64,000 nt of DNA, from the NCBI RefSeq assembly GCF_017303275.1, contig NZ_JAFKOJ010000002.1, forward strand, positions 310,001 to 374,000, read 5' to 3'. This stretch comes from Bacillus sp. NTK034 (GTDB lineage Bacteria > Bacillota > Bacilli > Bacillales > Cytobacillaceae). This document shows positions 16,773 to 27,250 of the stretch, piece by piece. Each line of letters begins with the position of its first letter. The first letter of the stretch is position 1. Under the pieces are notes generated by a model, which did no database searches, had not been told where the DNA came from, and saw nothing but the letters and a program-made list of their open reading frames with translations. Made by a program: the position numbers and the translations under genes.

Positions 16773-18965
16773 TTACTGGGTCACTTCCTCATACCCGAGA
16801 CGGCTGTATATCTCCCTGATGACTTTTTGGGCTGCCACTGGAATGACGGTGCCCGGGCCAAAAATGGCAGAAGCACCATGCTCATATAAATACTGATAAT
16901 CCTGTGCCGGAATAACCCCGCCAATGACGACAATAATATCTTCCCTGTCCAGTTTTTTCAGTTCAGCGGCAAGCTGCGGAAGAAGGGTTTTATGTCCGGC
17001 AGCAAGTGAACTGATGCCAATGACATGTACATCATTTTCTACAGCCTGCATGGCTGTTTCTTCCGGTGTCTGGAAAAGAGGGCCTATATCCACATCAAAG
17101 CCGAGATCGGCAAAGGCAGTGGAAATGACTTTTGCTCCTCTGTCATGTCCATCCTGCCCCATCTTGGCAATCAGAATCCGCGGCCTCCTTCCCTCATTTT
17201 CAAGAAATTCATCTGTCATCTGCTTCACTTCTGCAATTTCATCTTCGTTGGAAAAAGCAGAACTGTACACGCCGCTGATAGAACGGATAATTGCTTTATG
17301 GCGATTGGCCACTTTTTCAATCGCTTCAGAAATTTCCCCAAGAGTGGCTCGAACCCTGGCTGCATTTACTGCTAGCTCAAGAAGATTTCCTTCCCCTGTA
17401 TCTGCAGCTCTAGTAATAGCTTCCAAGGCTTCAGCAACTTTCTCATTATCGCGTGAAGCCTTCAGCTGCTCCAGCTTCTTGATTTGCTTTAATCGGACAG
17501 CTGTGTTATCAATGTCAAGAATATCAATCGGCTCTTCTTTTTCCAGCCGGTATTTATTCACACCTATTATGGTTTCTTTTCCGGAATCAATTTGTGCCTG
17601 CCTTCTGGCAGCCGCTTCTTCGATCTTCATTTTTGGCAATCCTGTTTCGATCGCCTTGGCCATTCCGCCAAGATTTTCGATTTCTTCAATATGCTCCCAG
17701 GCGCGCTTAATTAACTGATCTGTTAAAGCTTCAACATAATAAGAGCCGCCCCAAGGATCAATTACATTCGTGATCCCTGTCTCTTCCTGAAGGTACAGCT
17801 GCGTATTTCTAGCTATACGGGCAGAAAAGTCTGTCGGCAATGCAATGGCTTCATCCAGTGCATTCGTATGAAGGGATTGTGTATGGCCCATTGAAGCGGC
17901 ATGCGCCTCAATGAGAGTCCTTGTTACATTATTAAACGGATCCTGCTCTGTTAAGCTCCAGCCAGAGGTTTGAGAATGCGTTCTAAGTGCCATTGATTTT
18001 GGATTATCCGGCTCGAAGGTCTTCATCATTTTTGCCCATATGAAGCGGGCTGCCCGCATTTTTGCCACTTCCATAAAGTAATTCATGCCGATTGCCCAGA
18101 AAAACGAGAGCCTTGGTGCAAAGGAGTCGATATCGATTCCAGCTTTAAGGCCGGTTCTTACATATTCGAGACCATCTGCCAGCGTATAGGCAAGTTCAAT
18201 ATCAGCAGGAGCCCCCGCTTCCTGCATATGATAGCCAGAAATACTGATGCTATTGAACTTAGGCATGTATTTTGAAGTATATTCAAAAATATCGGCAATG
18301 ATCTTCATGGACATTTCCGGAGGATATATATATGTGTTGCGCACCATATATTCTTTTAAGATATCATTCTGGATCGTTCCAGAAAGTTTCTCCTGGCTTA
18401 CTCCCTGCTCTTCCGCTGTAACAATATAAAAAGCCATGACAGGCAATACCGCTCCATTCATCGTCATGGATACAGACATTTGATCTAAAGGTATCCCATT
18501 AAACAAAGTCTTCATATCCAGGATGGAATCAATGGCCACGCCAGCTTTCCCGACATCTCCCTCGACTCTTGGATGATCTGAATCATAGCCTCTATGAGTA
18601 GCCAGATCGAAAGCGACTGATAAGCCTTTTTGACCCATTGCAAGGTTGCGCCTGTAAAAGGCATTACTTTCCTCTGCAGTAGAGAAACCGGCATACTGCC
18701 GGACAGTCCATGGCCTGTTCACATACATGGTTGAATATGGCCCTCTTGTATAAGGGGGCAGTCCAGGCTTATCGTTTATGTGCTCCATGTCTTTAAGATC
18801 TTCATTTGTGTACAGAGGCTTTACATTTATTTGCTCATTTGTTTCAAAGAGAAGATGATCAATGGATGAATCGATTTCTTCCTCAGCTTTTCTTTTCCAG
18901 TCATCTTTGGCTGATTGTTTTGCTTTAAGAATATCCAGGCTTTTAAAATCAGGTTTATTGGCCAT
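16773..18965 (-). CDS. mutB: Methylmalonyl-CoA mutase large (catalytic) subunit
   Basis: MutB isomerises methylmalonyl-CoA to succinyl-CoA using adenosylcobalamin. The 730-residue protein has the N-terminal TIM-barrel ([22 protein letters not shown] near residue 75 is the acyl-CoA channel). A C-terminal B12-binding domain follows, with the DxHxxG motif DGHDRG near residue 605 and the downstream [10 protein letters not shown] and IVVIGG segments. It overlaps mutA by 11 bases and abuts meaB. The length equals that of well-studied homologues. Confidence 0.97.
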   Translation of the reverse strand: MANKPDFKSLDILKAKQSAKDDWKRKAEEEIDSSIDHLLFETNEQINVKPLYTNEDLKDMEHINDKPGLPPYTRGPYSTMYVNRPWTVRQYAGFSTAEESNAFYRRNLAMGQKGLSVAFDLATHRGYDSDHPRVEGDVGKAGVAIDSILDMKTLFNGIPLDQMSVSMTMNGAVLPVMAFYIVTAEEQGVSQEKLSGTIQNDILKEYMVRNTYIYPPEMSMKIIADIFEYTSKYMPKFNSISISGYHMQEAGAPADIELAYTLADGLEYVRTGLKAGIDIDSFAPRLSFFWAIGMNYFMEVAKMRAARFIWAKMMKTFEPDNPKSMALRTHSQTSGWSLTEQDPFNNVTRTLIEAHAASMGHTQSLHTNALDEAIALPTDFSARIARNTQLYLQEETGITNVIDPWGGSYYVEALTDQLIKRAWEHIEEIENLGGMAKAIETGLPKMKIEEAAARRQAQIDSGKETIIGVNKYRLEKEEPIDILDIDNTAVRLKQIKKLEQLKASRDNEKVAEALEAITRAADTGEGNLLELAVNAARVRATLGEISEAIEKVANRHKAIIRSISGVYSSAFSNEDEIAEVKQMTDEFLENEGRRPRILIAKMGQDGHDRGAKVISTAFADLGFDVDIGPLFQTPEETAMQAVENDVHVIGISSLAAGHKTLLPQLAAELKKLDREDIIVVIGGVIPAQDYQYLYEHGASAIFGPGTVIPVAAQKVIREIYSRLGYEEVTQ

Positions 18966-20817
18966 TGCTTGCCGCCTCCATCTCGTTCAGCATATTTAAG
19001 AGAGTTTCATAGCAATCGCTCTTTACATGAATGTATCCGCCGATGCCAGCGTTCTCATATTCATCCTTTTTCCTCTCTTCGGGAAGGCCGGCTAAATAGA
19101 TTTCAGCTGACGGGAAAGCTTCTTTCAATTGTTTAATTAAAGGTACAGCCATGCTATCGTATAGTTCATTTGATCCGCAAATAAAATAATGCCTGCAATT
19201 TGTTTTTTGAATAAATGCTTCAGCATCTTCAGGGTTATATACCGAACCGCTTTTAACTGCATCAACTCCTCCGGGAGCCAGGAAGCCGGAAATAAAATCA
19301 GCACGCGCCTTATGGTCTTTCAATGCTCCCAGACAGATAAGACCTGCTTCAGGACGAATGCCCTTTCCTTTTAATCTTTCAGATAAATTCCGCAAACCCT
19401 CGAAAGACTCAGAAAGACGAACCTGTGTGATAGTCTTGAGATCACTCCTGCTGTTACGGACGGTTTCCATTTCTATCTGAAGCGGCTTTTCATCAAGATT
19501 TGCATATATATTCGTTCCGATGATACTTTGTTTTCTTGTATGAACATCTTTCTTCTTCTTTTCAAGTACTTGAATAATCTGATCCTGAACCCATCCTGAT
19601 TGGAGGGCATCCGCCATTCCTCCCTGCTCTTCTATCTCAAGGAAAAGTTCCCAGGATTTAGAAATCAATTCATTTGTCAGATGCTCAATATACCAGGAGC
19701 CGCCTGCTGGATCAGACACCTTCAGTAAATGCGCCTCTTCCCTTAAAATCAACTGAGTATTGCGGGCAATCCGTTCTGAAAAAGGAGTTTGAGATCCTTC
19801 CGGGTCATTAAATGGGCTGACATGAAGGTATTGGACTCCTCCCAAAATTGCTGCAAACGCTTCATTTCCTGCTCTCAGCATATTCACATAGGAATCATAG
19901 GCTGACTTTGTAAAAAAGGATGTCTCTGCTGAAATGACCATTTTTTTACCGTCACCATCAGCTCCGTATGCTTCCGCCACTTTTCCCCATAAAACCCTTG
20001 CGGCACGCAGCTTGGCGATTTCCATAAAAAAGTTTGAGCCAACAGCAAACTTAAAAACCATTTTGGATAACATCTCTTCGGTACTTTTGCCTTTTTCAAG
20101 AAAATATTGCAGGTGATTTACACCTGCTGCAAGTGAAAATGCAAGTTCCTGGACAGCATTTGCGCCGCCATTATGATAGATCGCAGAATTTACCATGATT
20201 GTTTTCAGGCTGGGCAGATTTACAGCTGCCACACTCACCGTTTCATTCAAATTTTCATATAGCTCATCGATTGAGCGGCCGTTCAGTGAATCGGCAGCAG
20301 CAATAGCTAGCGGGTCGGCGGCAATGTATCCAGAGACTTTTTCTTGTCCTTTTACTGCACTAAGACCTGCTATTAATAAGTGCTGATTTGGGCCTGCATC
20401 CACACTGAAAGGATATTTGTCATAGAGTTCGCCAACAGCCGCGCTTATCTTCTCTGGATTTTTTAACAGTTCAGGCTCGAAAGCCAGCGCTGTCTGCCCT
20501 TTATTTATGGCGGCATGGAGTTTATCTGACAGCTCTTCGGAAGAGGAAGCACTAATTTTCTGTGCAACCTTCCATTTTTCTGACAGGTATCCGGTTGCAT
20601 AGGAACCTCTTCTAAAGTCTTCTAAGCCCGGATACTGAGTTAATGCACCAGTTCCCATGTCTTCTCTGGAATAAAGCGGTTTCAATTTTATGTTTTCATA
20701 TGTATTTCGTGATAATGTTTCTAAGGATTTCCCTTTAAGAGCTTTTTCCGCATTTTGTTCCCAGTCTTGATTTGTCTGCTGCGGGAATTTTTCTTTAATC
20801 ATTTTCTTTAATGACAT
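18955..20817 (-). CDS. mutA: Methylmalonyl-CoA mutase small subunit
   Basis: MutA is the non-catalytic partner in the MutAB heterodimer. The 620-residue protein repeats the fold of MutB. Its C-terminal domain has [13 protein letters not shown] where MutB has the cobalamin-binding DGHDRG, so it should not bind B12; this degeneration is usual for small subunits. It is the first gene of mutA-mutB-meaB. AAGGA lies 9 bases ahead of the ATG but within a possible hairpin (20823-20843), which may control translation of the operon. Confidence 0.95.
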   Translation of the reverse strand: MSLKKMIKEKFPQQTNQDWEQNAEKALKGKSLETLSRNTYENIKLKPLYSREDMGTGALTQYPGLEDFRRGSYATGYLSEKWKVAQKISASSSEELSDKLHAAINKGQTALAFEPELLKNPEKISAAVGELYDKYPFSVDAGPNQHLLIAGLSAVKGQEKVSGYIAADPLAIAAADSLNGRSIDELYENLNETVSVAAVNLPSLKTIMVNSAIYHNGGANAVQELAFSLAAGVNHLQYFLEKGKSTEEMLSKMVFKFAVGSNFFMEIAKLRAARVLWGKVAEAYGADGDGKKMVISAETSFFTKSAYDSYVNMLRAGNEAFAAILGGVQYLHVSPFNDPEGSQTPFSERIARNTQLILREEAHLLKVSDPAGGSWYIEHLTNELISKSWELFLEIEEQGGMADALQSGWVQDQIIQVLEKKKKDVHTRKQSIIGTNIYANLDEKPLQIEMETVRNSRSDLKTITQVRLSESFEGLRNLSERLKGKGIRPEAGLICLGALKDHKARADFISGFLAPGGVDAVKSGSVYNPEDAEAFIQKTNCRHYFICGSNELYDSMAVPLIKQLKEAFPSAEIYLAGLPEERKKDEYENAGIGGYIHVKSDCYETLLNMLNEMEAASNGQ

Positions 20818-20822
20818 AATTT

Positions 20823-20908
20823 GCTGTCCTTATAGCTGACAGCGTTCCCTCCCCTCATGCGGCAGCGGACCCGTTTCTTGTAAGAAACAATGCCGCAAGA
20901 AAATTATA
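20823..20908 (-). promoter_or_regulatory. Structured leader and TATAAT of the mutA operon
   Basis: A TATAAT hexamer (20903-20908 on the minus strand) lies so that transcription would begin near 20896, although no convincing -35 is seen. The RNA would open with TGCGGCA (20891-20897), an inner hairpin GTTTCTT-AC-AAGAAAC type stem (20873-20888), and TGCCGCA (20858-20864). Next comes GCTGTC/GACAGC (20823-20843), which encloses the AAGGA ribosome binding site. It does not contain an obvious cobalamin-box sequence. Regulation by this leader is inference. Confidence 0.45.
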
Positions 20909-20978
20909 ATAAAATTCTAAATTCTCCATATACCTATTTTAGTATACAAAAGAGAAACAAGCAATGAACAATAAGAAA

Positions 20979-21003
20979 CCGCTGCCCCTAAGCAGGGCAG
21001 CGG
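20979..21003 (-). terminator. Terminator of the bkd operon
   Basis: Nine-base GC-rich arms CCGCTGCCC and GGGCAGCGG enclose a 7-base loop and are followed on the minus strand by TTTCTTATTG. It lies just after the bkdB stop codon. The plus side also has a T-rich tail. Confidence 0.78.
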
Positions 21004-21014
21004 CAATTTTCTTT

Positions 21015-22343
21015 TTAATAAATAGTTGTATTTTCTTTAGATGTGTTCTCAAGAATTTCTTTCACGCGCTGCAGGAATCGTCCGCATACCAGGCCGTCAA
21101 GCACACGGTGATCCAGGGACATACAAAGGTTCACCATGTCACGGACAGCAATCATGCCATTGTTCATGACAACAGGACGCTTCACAATGGATTCAACCTG
21201 AAGAATTGCAGCCTGAGGATAATTGATAATGCCCATTGACTGGACAGAACCGAATGAACCGGTATTATTTACAGTGAAAGTTCCACCCTGCATTTCAGCG
21301 GAAGTCAATTTGCCTGTACGTACTTTTAATGCAAGGTCATTGATTTCACGGGCTATACCCTTAATCGTTTTTTCATCAGCTGCTTTGATGACCGGAACGA
21401 ATAACGCGTCATCTGTTGCAACCGCAATGGAGATGTTGATATCCTTCTTCTGGATAATCTTATCTCCTGCCCACATGGAATTAATCTGCGGGAATTCCTT
21501 AAGGGCCTGCGCAACAGCTTTTACGAAGAAAGCAAAGAATGTAAGGTTGAAGCCCTCTTTTTGCTTAAACTCACCTTTGATGCTGTTACGGTATTCGACA
21601 AGATTTGTAACATCTACTTCCATCATTGTCCAGGCATGTGGTGCTTCATGTTTGCTGCGAAGCATGTTTGCTGCAATCGCTTTACGCACTCCAGTAACAG
21701 GGATTTCAACATCACCCGGCATTACTGGAACATTAGGTGCTGGCGCTGCCTGTTTTGGTGATGCTGGCTGGGAAGGTGCCGAAGACGGTGCCGGCGCTTC
21801 TGTCTTTTTCGGTGCTGGTGCTGATGCAGCCGCAGCAGCTGCCGCTGTAGGAATATCTCCGGACTCAATGATTTTCATAAGGTCTTTACGGGTAATTCGT
21901 CCGCCGCCGCCTGAACCTGTAACTTGATTTAAGTCAATGCCGTGTTCCTGTGAAAGCTTTAGGACTGCAGGTGAATAGCGGACTCCATTAGGAGCTTCTG
22001 ATTTTGCAGGTGCCGCTTGTGCAGAAGGTGCTGACGCAGAAGGTGCATCAACTTCTTGCTTAGGCTCAGATGGAGCTGGTGCCGCCGCTGCTTCACCGCC
22101 GCCTTCAGTTTCGATTGTCAGAATAACCTGGCCAACTTCATAAGTTTCGCCTTCTTCTGCAACCAATTCTTTGATTACACCTGAGAAAGAAGATGGGACC
22201 TCCGCATTTACTTTGTCAGTCATTACTTCAGCAAGCGGATCATATTTATTTACTTTATCTCCTACGGAAACCAGCCATTTGCTGATTGTCCCTTCAGTAA
22301 CACTTTCCCCAAGCTGGGGCATTTTAATTTGCTCAATAGCCAT
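21015..22343 (-). CDS. bkdB: Branched-chain 2-oxoacid dehydrogenase E2 (dihydrolipoyl acyltransferase)
   Basis: BkdB carries the acyl group on lipoate and passes it to CoA. The lipoyl domain (residues 1-77) has its lipoylation Lys at position 44 in DKVNAEV. An Ala/Pro/Ser-rich linker follows. The peripheral E1/E3-binding domain is near residues 120-160 (VRYSPAVLKLSQEHGI). The catalytic acyltransferase domain ends with SLDHRVLDG, holding the active His. It is the last gene of the bkd operon and is separated from bkdAB by 128 bases containing hairpins. The product is a 442-residue core subunit of a large complex. Confidence 0.95.
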   Translation of the reverse strand: MAIEQIKMPQLGESVTEGTISKWLVSVGDKVNKYDPLAEVMTDKVNAEVPSSFSGVIKELVAEEGETYEVGQVILTIETEGGGEAAAAPAPSEPKQEVDAPSASAPSAQAAPAKSEAPNGVRYSPAVLKLSQEHGIDLNQVTGSGGGGRITRKDLMKIIESGDIPTAAAAAAASAPAPKKTEAPAPSSAPSQPASPKQAAPAPNVPVMPGDVEIPVTGVRKAIAANMLRSKHEAPHAWTMMEVDVTNLVEYRNSIKGEFKQKEGFNLTFFAFFVKAVAQALKEFPQINSMWAGDKIIQKKDINISIAVATDDALFVPVIKAADEKTIKGIAREINDLALKVRTGKLTSAEMQGGTFTVNNTGSFGSVQSMGIINYPQAAILQVESIVKRPVVMNNGMIAVRDMVNLCMSLDHRVLDGLVCGRFLQRVKEILENTSKENTTIY

Positions 22344-22360
22344 TGGGTAACCTCCTTCTA

Positions 22361-22425
22361 GCTGCCCGCATTTTGCGGGTCATGCAGCTGGTGCAGCTGA
22401 TCCGGAATGAATTCCAGCCGGAGAG
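22361..22425 (-). other. Intercistronic hairpins between bkdAB and bkdB
   Basis: CCCGCA/TGCGGG (about 22363-22378) and CCGGAAT/ATTCC-A-GCCGG (about 22400-22422) are self-complementary stretches in the 128-base spacer. No U-run follows them, so RNA processing or stability is more likely than termination. Confidence 0.45.
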
Positions 22426-22471
22426 CCGCATCATCTGCGCTTTCCATTTTTATTAGCTAAGATGCCAGTTA

Positions 22472-23455
22472 TTAAAATTCAGCCAATTCACGCATTGCTT
22501 TTTCTACTTTATCAGGGTTAACCATAAAATATTTTTCCATAGTTGGAGCGTAAGGCATTGCTGGCACATCAGGACCGGCAAGCCGTTTGATTGGTGCATC
22601 CAGTTCAAACAGGCAGTTCTCTGCAATAATGGCAGAAACTTCACTCATGATGCTGCCTTCTTTATTATCTTCAGTAAGAAGAAGCACTTTACCTGTTTTT
22701 GACGCAGCTTCGATAATTGCTTCTTTATCAAGCGGATAAACCGTTCTTAAATCAAGGATGTGCGCTGAGATGCCATCTTTGGCAAGTCTTTCAGCAGCCT
22801 GAAGAGCGAAATGAACGCATAGGCCATAAGTGATCACTGTGATATCTTCACCCTCGCGTTTGACATCCGCTTTTCCGATTGGCAGAACATAATCATCATC
22901 AGGAACCTCGCCCTTAATCAGGCGATATGCACGCTTATGTTCAAAGAATAGTACAGGATCCTCGTCACGGATCGCCGCTTTCAATAACCCCTTTACATCA
23001 TAAGGGGTAGAAGGCATAACAATCTTAAGTCCCGGCTGATTCGCAAATACTGCTTCGACAGATTGGGAATGATATAGCGCTCCATGAACACCGCCGCCAT
23101 ATGGTGCACGAACAACAATCGGACAGCTCCAGTCATTGTTGGAACGGTAGCGGACGCGTGCCGCTTCTGAAATAATCTGGTTAACCGCCGGCATTATAAA
23201 GTCGGCAAATTGCATTTCAGCAATCGGGCGCATTCCATACATCGCTGCACCGATTCCAACCCCTGCAATCGCTGATTCAGCAAGCGGAGTATCAATTACG
23301 CGGTCTTCGCCAAATTTATCATATAGTCCTTGTGTCGCTTTAAATACGCCACCTTTTTTACCTACGTCTTCACCTAAAACAAATACCTTTGGATCTCTTT
23401 CCATTTCCTCGCGGATTGCCATTGTTACCGCATCGATATAAGAAATTACAGCCAT
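22472..23455 (-). CDS. bkdAB: Branched-chain 2-oxoacid dehydrogenase E1 beta subunit
   Basis: BkdAB pairs with BkdAA to form the thiamine-diphosphate E1 enzyme that decarboxylates the keto acids of valine, leucine and isoleucine. The 327-residue product has the transketolase pyrimidine-binding half (VFVLGEDVGKKGGVFKAT near residue 25, DTPLAESAIAGVGIGAA near 56) and the C-terminal transketolase domain. Its ATG lies 12 bases after the bkdAA stop codon, with GGGGGAGA as ribosome binding site. Confidence 0.96.
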   Translation of the reverse strand: MAVISYIDAVTMAIREEMERDPKVFVLGEDVGKKGGVFKATQGLYDKFGEDRVIDTPLAESAIAGVGIGAAMYGMRPIAEMQFADFIMPAVNQIISEAARVRYRSNNDWSCPIVVRAPYGGGVHGALYHSQSVEAVFANQPGLKIVMPSTPYDVKGLLKAAIRDEDPVLFFEHKRAYRLIKGEVPDDDYVLPIGKADVKREGEDITVITYGLCVHFALQAAERLAKDGISAHILDLRTVYPLDKEAIIEAASKTGKVLLLTEDNKEGSIMSEVSAIIAENCLFELDAPIKRLAGPDVPAMPYAPTMEKYFMVNPDKVEKAMRELAEF

Positions 23456-23467
23456 ATTCTCTCCCCC

Positions 23468-24463
23468 TTACTGTTCAGCATAGACATGCTTTAAAGCAGA
23501 TTCCGCTTCTGCATATGGAGCGTTTTCAGCATAATCAGTTGCTTCGTTTACCAATTTCATAACCCGGTCATTAATTTCCTTTTCGATCGCATCATCCATA
23601 ACGCCATTTTCTTTCAGGTATGCGCCAAAAGTAATTATCGGATCTTTTGTTTTCGCTTCAGCCACTTCATCAGGAGCACGGTAGCTTCGGTCATCATCAT
23701 CAGATGAGTGAGGAGTTAAACGGTATGAAATGGTTTCGACCAATGTTGGCCCTTCTCCGCGGCGGCCTCTGTCTGCCGCTTCTTTCACAGCTTTATATAC
23801 TTCAAGCGGATCGTTTCCGTCAACTGTTATACCCGGCATGCCGTATCCAATAGCTCTGTCAGATACGTTTTCGCAAGCAAGCTGCTTTTCAATCGGTACC
23901 GAAATTGCATATTTATTATTCTCACACATAAAGATAACAGGCAGCTTATGAACACCTGCAAAGTTCGCACCTTCATGGAAGTCCCCCTGGTTTGAAGAAC
24001 CTTCACCAAACGTTACAAAGGTTACCAGATCTTTTCCTTCCAGCTTTCCGCCAAGAGCAACGCCAACAGCATGAGGCACCTGTGTAGTTACAGGTGAAGA
24101 GCCTGTTACGATACGGTTTTTCTTTTGACCAAAATGTCCAGGCATTTGGCGGCCGCCTGAGTTTGGATCTTCTGCTTTGGCAAACCCTGAAAGCATTAAT
24201 TCCTTTGCAGTCATGCCGAACGTAAGGACTACTCCCATGTCGCGATAGTATGGAAGAACATAATCCTTCTCGCGATCAAGTGCAAATGCAGCACCTACCT
24301 GAGCAGCTTCCTGTCCCTGACATGAAATAACGAAAGGGATTTTTCCGGCACGGTTCAAAAGCCACATACGCTCATCAATACGGCGAGCTAATAGCATGGT
24401 CTCATACATTTCAAGAACTTTCTCATCACTTAAACCTAAATCTTTATGACGGTTTTCAGCCAT
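23468..24463 (-). CDS. bkdAA: Branched-chain 2-oxoacid dehydrogenase E1 alpha subunit
   Basis: The 331-residue alpha chain binds thiamine diphosphate. The cofactor motif is GEGSSNQGDFHEGANFA near residues 153-169, followed by the Asn of CENNKYAIS. The phospho-loop-like YRLTPHSSDDDDRSYR near residue 255 is also typical. It works with BkdAB, BkdB and LpdV. A 79-base spacer with a modest hairpin (24493-24515) separates it from lpdV. Confidence 0.96.
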   Translation of the reverse strand: MAENRHKDLGLSDEKVLEMYETMLLARRIDERMWLLNRAGKIPFVISCQGQEAAQVGAAFALDREKDYVLPYYRDMGVVLTFGMTAKELMLSGFAKAEDPNSGGRQMPGHFGQKKNRIVTGSSPVTTQVPHAVGVALGGKLEGKDLVTFVTFGEGSSNQGDFHEGANFAGVHKLPVIFMCENNKYAISVPIEKQLACENVSDRAIGYGMPGITVDGNDPLEVYKAVKEAADRGRRGEGPTLVETISYRLTPHSSDDDDRSYRAPDEVAEAKTKDPIITFGAYLKENGVMDDAIEKEINDRVMKLVNEATDYAENAPYAEAESALKHVYAEQ

Positions 24464-24542
24464 TTATACAACCTCCTAAGCTAATATGTATCCCGGGCTC
24501 CAAAAGTGAGCCTGGACTATTTCATTTTATTAAATTAAAACT

Positions 24543-25964
24543 TTATCCGTGGATAGCTTTTCCATCAACTGCAAGGGCAGCTTCACCGATTGCTTCAGAT
24601 AACGTCGGATGAGGGTGGATGGTATGCGCTACTTCCCATGGAGTTGCATCAAGAACACGCGCCAGGCCTGCTTCTGAAATCATGTCTGTTACGTGCGGGC
24701 CTATCATATGGACACCCAGGATATCATCAGTATCCTTATCTGCCACAATTTTGACAAAACCGTCGGATTCACCAAATACGAGTGCCTTTCCGATAGCCCG
24801 GAATGAGAACTTGCCAGTTTTGACATTATGGCCTTTTTCTTTAGCTTCATCCTCTGTTAATCCAACGCTTGCCGCTTCAGGTGAACTGTAAATGCATTTA
24901 GAAACCAGGCTGTAGTCAATTGGAGAAGGATTCTTGCCGGCAATGTGCTCCACGGCTGCAATGCCTTCATGAGAAGCAACATGTGCAAGCTGAAGGCCGC
25001 CAATAACGTCACCAATTGCATAGATATGGGATTCCTTTGTCTGGAAGTATTCGTTTGCTAAAACAAATCCCTTTTCAATCTGAATATCAGTATTCTCAAT
25101 GCCAATGCCCTCTGTATTTGCCTGACGCCCCACAGAAACAAGCAATTTCTCTGCTGAGAATTCCGCTTGAGATCCTTTCACTTCAGCTGAAATCGTAACT
25201 CCTTCGCCTTTCTGAAGGGTTTCAGGAAGCACTTTTGCTCCTGTTACAATTTTGACTCCCTTTTTCTTCATAAGGCGCTGCATTTCTTTTGAAATTTCTT
25301 TATCTTCCGTAGGAATAATGCGGTCAGCATATTCGATAACTGTTACCTCAGCACCAAAGTCTGATAACATTGATGCCCATTCGATGCCGATGACTCCGCC
25401 GCCAACAATTATAATGGAGCTTGGCACTTCTTCCAAAGCTAAAGCCTCATCCGAAGTCATTACAAGCTGTCCATCAATGTCCAATCCTGGCAGGGTACGA
25501 GGACGTGATCCAGTTGCTACAATAACATTTTTAGGGATCAGCATTTCATTTTCGTCCCCATTGTTCATTTCAACAGAAATTGTCCCTGGCATCGGAGAGA
25601 AAATAGAAGGTCCAAGTATACGGCCTGTCCCTTCGAAAACATCAATCTTGCCTTGCTTCATCAAGTGCTGAACACCTTTATGAAGCTGATCAACGATTTT
25701 GTTTTTTCGTTCCTGCACCTTACTGAAATTGATTGATACATCACTTGTCATTACACCAAAATCTTCACTGTGTTTAGCGGTAGCAAACACTTCAGCACTT
25801 CTTAATAAAGCCTTGCTTGGTATGCAGCCTTTGTGAAGGCAAGTCCCTCCAAGTTTTCCTTTTTCAACGATTGCCGTTTTTAAACCAAGCTGTGAAGCAC
25901 GGATGGCAGCTACATAACCGCCTGTGCCTCCGCCTAAAATCACCAAATCATATTCCTGTGCCAA
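24543..25964 (-). CDS. lpdV: Dihydrolipoyl dehydrogenase of the branched-chain complex (E3)
   Basis: This 473-residue flavoprotein reoxidises lipoamide on BkdB with NAD. The FAD motif ILGGGTGGYVAAI is at residues 9-21. The redox-active cysteines are Cys42 and Cys47 in GGTCLHKGCIPSKAL. The NAD motif IVGGGVIGIEWA is near 185, and the catalytic His-Glu pair is in HPHPTLSEAIGEA near the C-terminus. It is located in the bkd operon between buk and bkdAA. The His in GGTCLHKGC, where many E3 proteins have Asn, is usual for LpdV. Confidence 0.95.
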   Translation of the reverse strand: MAQEYDLVILGGGTGGYVAAIRASQLGLKTAIVEKGKLGGTCLHKGCIPSKALLRSAEVFATAKHSEDFGVMTSDVSINFSKVQERKNKIVDQLHKGVQHLMKQGKIDVFEGTGRILGPSIFSPMPGTISVEMNNGDENEMLIPKNVIVATGSRPRTLPGLDIDGQLVMTSDEALALEEVPSSIIIVGGGVIGIEWASMLSDFGAEVTVIEYADRIIPTEDKEISKEMQRLMKKKGVKIVTGAKVLPETLQKGEGVTISAEVKGSQAEFSAEKLLVSVGRQANTEGIGIENTDIQIEKGFVLANEYFQTKESHIYAIGDVIGGLQLAHVASHEGIAAVEHIAGKNPSPIDYSLVSKCIYSSPEAASVGLTEDEAKEKGHNVKTGKFSFRAIGKALVFGESDGFVKIVADKDTDDILGVHMIGPHVTDMISEAGLARVLDATPWEVAHTIHPHPTLSEAIGEAALAVDGKAIHG

Positions 25965-25978
25965 GTTGCTTCCCCCTT

Positions 25979-27088
25979 CTATTTCAACGCTGCTTTGCCA
26001 GCTTTTTTCCCAGGATATTCTTTTTCAGTCTCTTCACCGCGGAGGACACGAAGAGCGCCTTCTGCGAGTGCCTGCAGTTCATTTTCACCAGGCTGCACAA
26101 TAACATCTGCAATCCAGTTAATCCGCTCACTGATTTCGTTTACAAAGTCCTTGCCGTAGGCAAGACCGCCTGTAAGGATGATGGCATCAACCTTTCCGCC
26201 AAGTACTGCACTGGCAGATCCGATTTCCTTAGCCACCTGATAAGCCATTGCGGAGTAGACAAGCTTTGCTTTCTCATCTCCGCTTTCAATCATCTTTTCA
26301 ACTTTTACTGCATCATTTGTTCCCAGGTAACCTACAAGACCGCCTTGTCCAACAAGCTTCTTCATCACTTCTTCACGATAAAAGCTGCCGGAGTAGCAAA
26401 GTCCCACCAAATCACCAGCAGGTACTGTACCTGCCCGTTCCGGACTGAATGGCCCGTCTCCATGAAGTCCGTTATTAACATCCACTACTCTGCCTTTTTT
26501 ATGAGCGCCTACAGTTATACCTCCGCCCATATGCGTAACGATCAGGTTTAGCTCCGCGTACTTTTTGCCAAGTTCTTTGGCTACTCTCCGGGCAACAGCT
26601 TTCTGATTCAAGGCATGGAAAATACTTTTTCTTTCTATCATTGAAAAGCCTGAAATACGGGCAATTGGATCCAATTCATCAACCACAACCGGATCGACAA
26701 TGAACGAAGGAATATTTAAACCCGAAGCAATCTCATATGCCAGGATTCCGCCAAGGTTAGAAGCATGCTGACCAGCAAAACCGGCACGAAGATCCTCAAG
26801 CATTGCATCATTAACTGAATATGTGCCTCCTTCAATCGGTCGCAGCAAACCGCCGCGTCCGCACACTGCACTTAATTTGGAGATATTGATTCCTTCATGA
26901 TCAAGTGTTTCCAGAATGGTCTGCTTGCGGAATTCATATTGATCGATAATACTTTCATAAGAGTTAATGACATCTGCATCATGGCGCAATGTCTTCTCCA
27001 GGACAGAGATCTCATTATCGAAGACTCCAATCTTAGTTGAAGTGGATCCCGGATTGATGACGAGAATTCGATGTTCTTGTTCTAGCAC
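25979..27088 (-). CDS. buk: Butyrate (branched-chain fatty acid) kinase
   Basis: Buk makes ATP and a free acid from butyryl-phosphate or branched acyl-phosphates supplied by Ptb. The 369-residue ASKHA-fold protein opens with the phosphate motif [14 protein letters not shown] (residues 10-23). It also carries [20 protein letters not shown] near 190 and the GHDGP-like [14 protein letters not shown]. Its stop is 14 bases ahead of the lpdV start. In this operon it salvages energy from branched-chain amino acid breakdown, or works in reverse to activate branched acids. Confidence 0.95.
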   Translation of the reverse strand: MLEQEHRILVINPGSTSTKIGVFDNEISVLEKTLRHDADVINSYESIIDQYEFRKQTILETLDHEGINISKLSAVCGRGGLLRPIEGGTYSVNDAMLEDLRAGFAGQHASNLGGILAYEIASGLNIPSFIVDPVVVDELDPIARISGFSMIERKSIFHALNQKAVARRVAKELGKKYAELNLIVTHMGGGITVGAHKKGRVVDVNNGLHGDGPFSPERAGTVPAGDLVGLCYSGSFYREEVMKKLVGQGGLVGYLGTNDAVKVEKMIESGDEKAKLVYSAMAYQVAKEIGSASAVLGGKVDAIILTGGLAYGKDFVNEISERINWIADVIVQPGENELQALAEGALRVLRGEETEKEYPGKKAGKAALK

Positions 27089-27189
27089 GTTTAAACCTCC
27101 ATAAAGAGCGGAAATTTCCCTTGTAAAAGCATACTCTTACTCAGGTACTATAACTGCCGCTGCATTTTTTCTACTCTGTTTTTAAAGGC

Positions 27190-27219
27190 AAAGACGCTGA
27201 ATATTCCATTCAGCGCTTT
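27190..27219 (-). other. Hairpin between bcd and buk
   Basis: CGCTGAAT (27195-27202) and ATTCAGCG (27208-27215), extended by AAAG/CTTT across a bulged A, form a stable stem in the bcd-buk spacer. No U-run follows on the minus strand. It may stabilise or process the operon mRNA. Confidence 0.5.
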
Positions 27220-27250
27220 GCATTTCAGGAAAGATAGTCCTCCCTGAAAC

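Noticed and set aside
16924..17718. 264-codon plus-strand frame within mutB
   Set aside because: It lies fully antisense to the conserved mutase sequence and its Ser/Ala-rich translation is typical of a shadow frame.
20858..20908. Cobalamin riboswitch ahead of mutA
   Set aside because: The leader is structured, but it is short and I find no B12-box-like sequence, so a riboswitch of that class is not supported.
21223..21927. 234-codon plus-strand frame within bkdB
   Set aside because: It is antisense to the bkdB catalytic domain and linker; the Ala/Gly runs come from the linker codons read backwards.
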